DNA from: Myxococcales bacterium
GTDB lineage: Bacteria; Myxococcota_A; Polyangia; Polyangiales; Polyangiaceae
Direction: 5' to 3'
Assembly: GCA_023248735.1 (NCBI GenBank)
Contig: JAHFDY010000007.1
Span: 1 to 47,843 of the forward strand
DNA: 47,843 nt
Under the pieces are notes generated by a model. The model saw only the letters and a program-made list of their open reading frames with translations. It did not search any database and was not told where the DNA came from. Of the stretch, positions 42,270 through 47,843 are shown in pieces; position 1 is the stretch's first letter; every line of letters starts with the position of its first letter. The position numbers and the translations under genes are program-made.

Positions 42270-44128
42270 GCACCATGAAACGCATCTTCGCCTGCCTCAT
42301 CCTTCTCGCGGCGACCGTAATTGCTAGCTCTGCTCATGCTGCTGGCAGCAACCCTCCCCCCACGATCAGCACCAAGCTTGTTGACGTCAGCACCGACCCA
42401 ATGGGTCGCGTCGCTGCGTGCGGCGTCGCGCATGCGTTGCTCGAAACGTCATGCGTAGCGCCGTTTCTCAGTCAGGCCGTTTTCCCAAACGTGATTCCGC
42501 TCAAAATTACAGGGATTCACTTTGACCCCGTCATCGATAAGCCAACCGACAAAGTCGACGTCGAATTCGACATCGAGGTTGAGGTCGAGAGCATTTCGGT
42601 TGAGAGCAAGAGCGGAGCCCTCGGCGAATTCGCGGCAAACGTAAAGGCCAACGCCGTCTTTCGCAAGATCAAGTCGAAAGTGGCCACAAACGAGGTCCTC
42701 AAAGACACGCGTTTTCGTGTGGGGTTTGAGGCTAGCGCGATCCTCAAAAGCGCCGCACTGCCCGCCGAAGCAGAGTGCAGGGACACACGCCCCCTCTGGG
42801 CTGCCCTCGCACTCAACTTCAAACTAACGGCGCTCAAGGGCGTCAAAGTGCAGCCAATGGATGCGGCAGGAGTCGCCAAACTAGGAATTAAGATCCCATC
42901 GTTTCTCACCAATAACGGGTTCGTCCTTGGCGTGATCAATTGGGTATTTCAGGATCGTGTTTTTCAAAAAGTCGAAGGCGCACCCATGCGCGGGATCCCG
43001 ATTTGCATGACGGTTGATGGGAACGCGAAGCCCAACTGTCCGAACCTGCCAATGCCGACCAATGTTCAGATACAAGACAAGATTGGACTCATTTTCGGAG
43101 GCAACTCGACGAAGGCCGTTGCGCTCGATCTGTCTACCGTCGGGACCGCCAACTCAGCCCAAGGCGCGCCTCTCGACAAGCGCGTGACGTCGGCCGAGAC
43201 GCTCCAGGTGTGCAACCTCGTAAGTAGCGTGGTCGCGCACTCGTGCACCACCGAACTTGGCAATCGTGTTTTCGGCTACGCGTTGCCTTTCGCCGCCGAA
43301 CTCCCCGCGGATGCCATGGGCACAAAGGGAATTCGCGCCATCGTCAAATCTGCGACGATTGCTTCGTCAGGCAACACCGTGTCCGCAACAGCGAAAGCGG
43401 CGTTGAGCAACGGAACGCCTGATGAATTTCCGATCGAAGCAGCGGGTTCGATCGGCCTCACTCCGATATGTAAGGGGCGATCATTTGCGATGACGTTCGC
43501 GCCGAAGTTCGATCGCCTTACCGTTGGCGCGAAGATCCCACCATGGGTGCTCGACGGTTTGGTTCGCACACTCGTGAATCGCACCTTCGACAAAAATGAC
43601 CCCTTGAGCGTGCCGTTAAAGTCGCTGCCGCTGAAAGAAGTCTCAAGCGAGATCCGTTTCTGCGGCATTGTGGACCGTCTCCTCAAGAGCAATGACGCCC
43701 ACGAGCTCGCGAACACGCTCGCGGGTGCGGTGTTGCCAATCGAAATCAAGGTGAGCGAGCTTCTCGCGAATGCCGTCAAGTTACCTGACAGTGCAAAGGA
43801 CATTGTAGCGGGGGTGTTCAACGGCGTGACGATCACGCTCAGCTCGGTGAGCGTTACAGGTGCAAGCACCACGAACACAATCAACATCGCGGTTGAGGTA
43901 AAGAAGGCCGGCATGCCGGACAGCTTCAAGGCGAGCGGTCAATTTCTGATCGATGCCAAGCCCGATTGCGCCACAAAGGGAAAAGAACAACTGTCACTTC
44001 AGTTTCAAGTGGGCAGCCTTAGCGCGGGCGAAGTGCCAAAGTGGCTCACCGAGTCCACGGCAACCACCCTACTCAACAACCTCTTTGCGAGGCCTCGCAA
44101 GGTCTGTCTTCTCGGAAAGTGCGAGTGA
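42266..44128 (+). CDS. Secreted triple-repeat protein B, paralogue of protein A
   Basis: Not recognised. 620 residues with a signal peptide (FACLILLAATVIASSAHA, cleaved near 25). The same three-repeat layout as protein A, opening at about residues 51, 315 and 465: ACGVAHALLETSC, VCNLVSSVVAHSC and FCGIVDRLLKSND. Repeats 2 and 3 close with PPWVLDGLVRTLVN and PKWLTESTATTLLNN; repeat 1 has a looser version. As in protein A, only the third repeat lacks the second Cys, so the whole three-repeat gene was probably duplicated. ATGA overlap with the upstream gene (42266-42269) implies coupled translation. The start could be the ATG three codons later (42275). Confidence 0.8.
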   Translation: MSTMKRIFACLILLAATVIASSAHAAGSNPPPTISTKLVDVSTDPMGRVAACGVAHALLETSCVAPFLSQAVFPNVIPLKITGIHFDPVIDKPTDKVDVEFDIEVEVESISVESKSGALGEFAANVKANAVFRKIKSKVATNEVLKDTRFRVGFEASAILKSAALPAEAECRDTRPLWAALALNFKLTALKGVKVQPMDAAGVAKLGIKIPSFLTNNGFVLGVINWVFQDRVFQKVEGAPMRGIPICMTVDGNAKPNCPNLPMPTNVQIQDKIGLIFGGNSTKAVALDLSTVGTANSAQGAPLDKRVTSAETLQVCNLVSSVVAHSCTTELGNRVFGYALPFAAELPADAMGTKGIRAIVKSATIASSGNTVSATAKAALSNGTPDEFPIEAAGSIGLTPICKGRSFAMTFAPKFDRLTVGAKIPPWVLDGLVRTLVNRTFDKNDPLSVPLKSLPLKEVSSEIRFCGIVDRLLKSNDAHELANTLAGAVLPIEIKVSELLANAVKLPDSAKDIVAGVFNGVTITLSSVSVTGASTTNTINIAVEVKKAGMPDSFKASGQFLIDAKPDCATKGKEQLSLQFQVGSLSAGEVPKWLTESTATTLLNNLFARPRKVCLLGKCE

Positions 44129-44153
44129 GCTCGTTCGCGACCCATCCGCGTTG

Positions 44154-44936
44154 CTACCGCCCCTGAAACACGGCCTTCCGCTTCTCCGCGAAGGCACGTA
44201 AAGCCTCTTGACGATCCTCGCTCACGAGCACGCGGTCGTAGCTCACCTTCTCGAGCTCAAGGCCGAGCTCCATCCCCACCTCAAACGATCGCCCAATCGC
44301 CTGCAGGGCGGCGGCTTGCGCAAGTGGGGCTCCTTGCGCGATCGGTTCGATCCACTCAATCGCGTCGTCGACCACGTTCTTCCCGGCGGGACTCACACGA
44401 TTGACGAGGCCCCAGGCGAGCGCGTGCTCGGCGGAAAGGCGTAGGCCCAAGAGGATCATTTCGTTCGCGCGCGCCTCACCCACGACGCGCGGCAAGCGCT
44501 GCGTACCGCCGGCACCTGGAATGATGCCGAGGCTCGTCTCTGGCAATGCAAGTTGCGCGTGCGGAGCGGCGACCCGCAGGTCACACACAAGAGCAAGTTC
44601 AAGCCCGCCGCCAAACGCGACACCGTTGATCGCTGCGATGACGGGCTTCTCCGAGCGGTCCAGCAAGCCGAGCTCGCTCCGGTACAGTTGCACCTGAGCG
44701 CGAATGTCGTTTTCGCTCATGCCTTGGCGTTCCTTGAGATCCGCGCCGGCACAGAAAGCCTTGTCGCCCGATCCCGTGACAACGACGGCGCGAAGGTCGG
44801 AGTCGGCTGCAATTGCGCGTGCGTGCTTTCCGAACGACAGGAGCGTCTCGCGCGCCAAGCTGTTCATGCGCTCGGGCCTTGCAATCGTCAGAACGGCAAC
44901 GCAGCCGCGACGTTCGTAAACGACGTGCTCAGTCAT
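44154..44936 (-). CDS. Enoyl-CoA hydratase/isomerase family protein
   Basis: A 260-residue crotonase-superfamily enzyme. The oxyanion hole is formed by the backbone at FCAGADL (61-67) and FGGGLEL (109-114). Both hydratase glutamates are present, Glu113 (GGGLELALVCD) and Glu133 (LPETSLGIIPGAGGTQRLPR), so it should hydrate 2-enoyl-CoA. The overall pattern, including the ending REALRAFAEKRKAVFQGR-like tail, is close to the AUH/methylglutaconyl-CoA hydratase group, which acts in leucine breakdown; this assignment is tentative. Its ATG overlaps the stop of the aminopeptidase gene by 4 bases (ATGA). Confidence 0.9.
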   Translation of the reverse strand: MTEHVVYERRGCVAVLTIARPERMNSLARETLLSFGKHARAIAADSDLRAVVVTGSGDKAFCAGADLKERQGMSENDIRAQVQLYRSELGLLDRSEKPVIAAINGVAFGGGLELALVCDLRVAAPHAQLALPETSLGIIPGAGGTQRLPRVVGEARANEMILLGLRLSAEHALAWGLVNRVSPAGKNVVDDAIEWIEPIAQGAPLAQAAALQAIGRSFEVGMELGLELEKVSYDRVLVSEDRQEALRAFAEKRKAVFQGR

Positions 44937-47584
44937 CGCTTCCTTTCCTTCTTCGCGCTCTTCTTGGGGCTCTTCTTCGCGGCTGTTTTCGACAGAACGA
45001 TTGAGGGGACAGGCGCCTTGACCTTCGCCGCTTTCGAGAACGACGCCTTACGGTCGAGCTTCGTGAACTTGGCTTCGAGCTTAGCCAACTTCGCCTTGAG
45101 TTCGGATTGCTCGTCAATCAACTTGTCCATATCGACACGCCACTCGCCGTGCGCTTTCTTCGTCTCGGTGAGATCGGCAAGCGCCTCACGCGCACGACGA
45201 CGCACACGTGGCTCAGGGTCCCGCTCGACGACTGCGCGAAGGGCTCCCCGCGCCTTCACGTCGCCGAGTTCGCCAAGGGCGCGCACAACGTCGAAACGGA
45301 CGTTCGGGTACGAATCGCGCAACGCCTCTTCGAGGGCCTCGCGCGTCTTGTCGTCTGGTGCGAGCTTCACTAGCGCCACCGCAGCTGCCCGTCGCACCCG
45401 TTCCGAATTTCCATACGCAAGGTGAGCGGACACATGCGGTACCGCCCTCGCATCCCGAAGTGCGGCAAGCCCCTCAATCGCCGCCGCCCGAACAACGTCG
45501 GCCCACGAATCGAGCGCGAGCGCCTCGACCAAGGTGTCAAACGATTCGCCTTGCTTGCTCGCCCCAAGCGCACGCAGCGCCGCCGCCTGAACAAGGTAGC
45601 TCGGGTCGTGAAGCGCAAGGGGCGCGAGCAACGAAACGAGCTCTCGCTTTCTAAATTTACCAAGTGCTGTTACAATTGCTCGTCTTACCTTGGGGTGCGG
45701 CTCGCGCGAACGCCCGGCAACAAGACTCGTGAGAACCTCGTAACATTCTGGCGCTCGAATTTCCGCAAGTGCGCCCGCCGCGTCCGCACGTTCTCCCCAA
45801 AAGCGCTTCGAATCACGAAGAACCTCCGCGAGTGCCTCAATCGTTAGCGGATCATCTTCGTGCCCGAGCGCAGCGGCCGCAAGCCAGCGTCCGCGCGTCG
45901 TCGGAGCACCCCGCAATTGAGCACGCAACATGTCAGACGGCGCCTTGAGGCGAACCTCACCGACAACTTGCATTTCCGGATCAACCACGACAAACCGAGG
46001 TCTCACCGTTGCCGGTACCGCGAGCACCTGCGCGCGCTGGGTCACGAGAAGCCTCTCGCGGCGGACGCCGAGCTCATCAACGACGTCGATCACGAGCGGA
46101 ACTTCGAACGCCGATGGCACGCCGTCGGTCGGGGCTTGCGCTTGCTTTACGGACAGCGAAAGAACACCTCGCTCCCAATGAACCGACACTTCGAGAATTG
46201 GGTGCCCGGCCTTGTAGATGCACTGGTCAATCATCTTGCCCAATGAACGACCCGAAACCGCCTCGAGTTCGCGCCACAAGTCGCGGGTCTCAACAACACC
46301 CATTTGGAACTTCCGTAGATAAGCTCTAACGCCGTCCCAGAAAAGTGACGGACCAAGTTCCATCTTGAGCGCGTGAAGGACGAGGCTGCCCTTCTCGTAG
46401 AGATGCCTGTCGAACAGGTCCATCGGCGCATCGTAGTCGAGGCACACAACCGGTCTGCGATAGCGGCCACTTGTCTCGCTCACGTACGCATCCAGATCCG
46501 CCTTCAGCCCGTAGTAGTACTCGTCCACGCCAAGTGCGTGCTCACGCCACACGTGCTCCAAATGAGTCGCGAAGCCTTCGTTGAGCCAGCCCTCTGACCA
46601 GTCGCGACACGTAACCAGATCGCCGAACCATTGGTGGGCGAGTTCGTGCGCGATGAGTTCGTCAGATGTGATGTCAATCTCGGCCCGGGCATCGAGGAGC
46701 GTGTGCTCGTAGAGCGTCGTAGCCGTCGTATTCTCCATGCCCCCGCCCGAATAGTCGTGGACGACGACCTGCGCGTACTTGTTCCATGGATAGGGAACAC
46801 CGGTCACGTCGTTGAAAAGCGCGAGCATGTCTTTCGTTCGACCAAACGTTCGCGGAACGTCGTCGAGGCGCCCGCGGGGTACCCAGTACGAGAGCGGCAC
46901 ACCGCACGCCTCTTCGGTCGCCACATCGAACTCGCCTGCGACCAACGTCAAAAGGTAACTCGGATGGGGCTCTTTCATCTTCCAATGAAAGTGCCAGCCA
47001 CCTTGCGCTGGCATGTGGCTGGCCACAAGTTCACCGTTCGACAGCGCGCGCCAGCCATTCGGAACCGTCACCGCAAGCTCGGTTGTCATCTTGACGTGTG
47101 GCTTGTCGTGACAGGGAAACCAATAGCGAGCATCCTCGTCTTGGCATTGCGTCCACACCTGCCGCGGACGCGTGGCGACCTGCTCGTCCGGCTCGAGAAA
47201 GAACATTCCTCGACGCGGAACCGCACGATAGGCGACCTCGAGTTCGAAGGACGCACTTGCAACGGCAAGTGGAACCGAAATCTTCGCGCCATCGTAAATA
47301 AAATTGACTGATACGCCATCAACCATGACGCGCTTCAGTTCGAAGGCAACGGCGTCAAGGTCGATCTCCGTCGCGCTGGGGTCGACGCGTGTCACCGATA
47401 GCTTCGCGACGCCATCGAGTGCCCGACGCGGAACGTCGAGCTTGAGGTCGAGCGCAAGGTGCCGAACTCGAAACGGTCTCGGACGCTCGTAGTGTCGCAC
47501 GGAACTCGTCGTCGTAAACGTGCGCGAGGCACCCAGATGCTGTCCGGACCATTCGTAACAACGACAGCGCAAATGTGTACTCAT
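44933..47584 (-). CDS. M1-family zinc aminopeptidase with C-terminal HEAT repeats
   Basis: An 883-residue metallopeptidase. Beta-sandwich N-domain at about 35-215; substrate N-terminus motif GGMEN near 280; zinc site HELAHQW near 312 with the third ligand Glu in NEGFATH, 19 residues further; and a catalytic domain to about 450. A beta domain and then about five HEAT-like helical repeats follow (about 560-800: AAALGH..., RRAIVTALGKF, AALRALGAS, AIEGLAALRDARAVPHVSAHL, VRALGELGDVKARGALR). The last ~60 residues are Lys-rich (TAAKKSPKKSAKKERKR). No signal peptide is seen from the ATG at 47584, so it is probably cytoplasmic. The HEAT part may bind partners; the basic tail may bind nucleic acid or membranes. 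It is coupled to the hydratase gene downstream. Confidence 0.9.
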   Translation of the reverse strand: MSTHLRCRCYEWSGQHLGASRTFTTTSSVRHYERPRPFRVRHLALDLKLDVPRRALDGVAKLSVTRVDPSATEIDLDAVAFELKRVMVDGVSVNFIYDGAKISVPLAVASASFELEVAYRAVPRRGMFFLEPDEQVATRPRQVWTQCQDEDARYWFPCHDKPHVKMTTELAVTVPNGWRALSNGELVASHMPAQGGWHFHWKMKEPHPSYLLTLVAGEFDVATEEACGVPLSYWVPRGRLDDVPRTFGRTKDMLALFNDVTGVPYPWNKYAQVVVHDYSGGGMENTTATTLYEHTLLDARAEIDITSDELIAHELAHQWFGDLVTCRDWSEGWLNEGFATHLEHVWREHALGVDEYYYGLKADLDAYVSETSGRYRRPVVCLDYDAPMDLFDRHLYEKGSLVLHALKMELGPSLFWDGVRAYLRKFQMGVVETRDLWRELEAVSGRSLGKMIDQCIYKAGHPILEVSVHWERGVLSLSVKQAQAPTDGVPSAFEVPLVIDVVDELGVRRERLLVTQRAQVLAVPATVRPRFVVVDPEMQVVGEVRLKAPSDMLRAQLRGAPTTRGRWLAAAALGHEDDPLTIEALAEVLRDSKRFWGERADAAGALAEIRAPECYEVLTSLVAGRSREPHPKVRRAIVTALGKFRKRELVSLLAPLALHDPSYLVQAAALRALGASKQGESFDTLVEALALDSWADVVRAAAIEGLAALRDARAVPHVSAHLAYGNSERVRRAAAVALVKLAPDDKTREALEEALRDSYPNVRFDVVRALGELGDVKARGALRAVVERDPEPRVRRRAREALADLTETKKAHGEWRVDMDKLIDEQSELKAKLAKLEAKFTKLDRKASFSKAAKVKAPVPSIVLSKTAAKKSPKKSAKKERKR

Positions 47585-47663
47585 TGGCGACGCTCTCCCA
47601 GGCGGGATCGCGATGTTATCAACTTGTCGCAAAGTGCGTTTGTTCGCGTGTTAGCGTCGGCGC

Positions 47664-47843
47664 GTGCCCCGAAAGAGCTTCACAAGAGCCCAATGGATCA
47701 CGCTTTTTGCGATCTGGGCGACTTATGCAAGCTTCTATTTTTGCCGCGTCAACATTGGCCCCGCTCGCTCCTCAATGGAGCGTTCGCTCACCTTAGACCC
47801 CATGCAGGTCGGGTGGATCATGGGTTCGCTCAAGATTGGATAT
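47664..47843 (+). CDS. N-terminal part of an MFS transporter, cut by the window edge
   Basis: From a GTG at 47664 the frame stays open to the edge (60 codons), and an in-frame TAG at 47652 excludes earlier starts. The protein begins with a basic n-region (PRKSFTRAQW), then a first membrane helix with the pattern FAIWATYASFYFCRVNIGPA, then SLTLDPMQVGWIMGSLKIGY entering helix 2. The YxxFYxxRVN pattern and the post-helix segment resemble the organophosphate:phosphate antiporter (GlpT/UhpT) side of the major facilitator superfamily. Substrate is unknown. Only the first ~60 residues are in the window. Confidence 0.7.
   Translation, partial: MPRKSFTRAQWITLFAIWATYASFYFCRVNIGPARSSMERSLTLDPMQVGWIMGSLKIGY

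Noticed and set aside
1..47843. tRNA, rRNA, CRISPR, riboswitch and insertion-sequence signals.
   Set aside because: No tRNA-like cloverleaf arms, spaced repeats, transposase motifs or terminal inverted repeats were recognised by eye; a covariance-model scan would be decisive.

Overview
This 47.8-kb window looks like chromosomal DNA from a myxobacterium-type organism (Myxococcota, probably Polyangia). The evidence is indirect. Base composition is fairly GC-rich. There is an AgmX/PglI-type C-terminal domain protein (11837-13198), a subtilisin-like protease ending in a MYXO-CTERM-like anchor (34017-36422), several secreted proteins and lipoproteins, and few long operons. No rRNA, tRNA, CRISPR array, insertion sequence or prophage was recognised. 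No stretch longer than about 260 bases lacks a gene. The longest gaps are 39997-40256, 13199-13421, 23209-23353 and 16852-16995, and no RNA gene or confident terminator was seen in any of them.

Left part (1-13.2 kb), mostly housekeeping and transport: the start of a lipoprotein, metG, a pyrimidine nucleoside phosphorylase, a CASTOR/POLLUX-like ion channel, a small four-TM membrane protein, a YkgJ-type cysteine-cluster protein, a quinone-oxidoreductase-like enzyme, a rhomboid-like membrane protein, a modABC molybdate transporter with a short ModC, a nucleotide-sugar epimerase, and the AgmX-like protein.

Central part (13.4-26.6 kb), the most unusual region. A minus-strand series of nine genes runs from 26584 down to 15625: a KamA-type aminomutase, holo-ACP synthase, a small carrier protein, an acyl-CoA-dehydrogenase-like flavoprotein, an amino acid:[carrier protein] ligase related to seryl-tRNA synthetase, a DUF1839 protein, a family-2 glycoside hydrolase, a double alpha/beta-hydrolase and a CgeB-like glycosyltransferase. 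Three junctions overlap by 1-4 bases. A convergent plus-strand pair, a methyltransferase and a flavin-dependent oxidoreductase, ends 17 bases away. Together these read as a pathway in which a free amino acid, perhaps a beta-amino acid, is loaded onto a dedicated carrier protein and then oxidised, transferred or attached to sugar. The final product is unknown.

Right part (26.6-47.8 kb): a cytochrome-c-like lipoprotein followed by a WYL regulator; a membrane protein, mutL and miaA as an overlapping plus-strand operon; two small unknown proteins; a secreted unknown protein; the MYXO-CTERM-like protease; an acyl-CoA carboxylase carboxyltransferase; a secreted phosphoesterase; two translationally coupled paralogous secreted proteins each built from three copies of a cysteine-marked repeat; an enoyl-CoA hydratase coupled to a HEAT-repeat M1 aminopeptidase; and the start of an MFS transporter that runs off the right edge.
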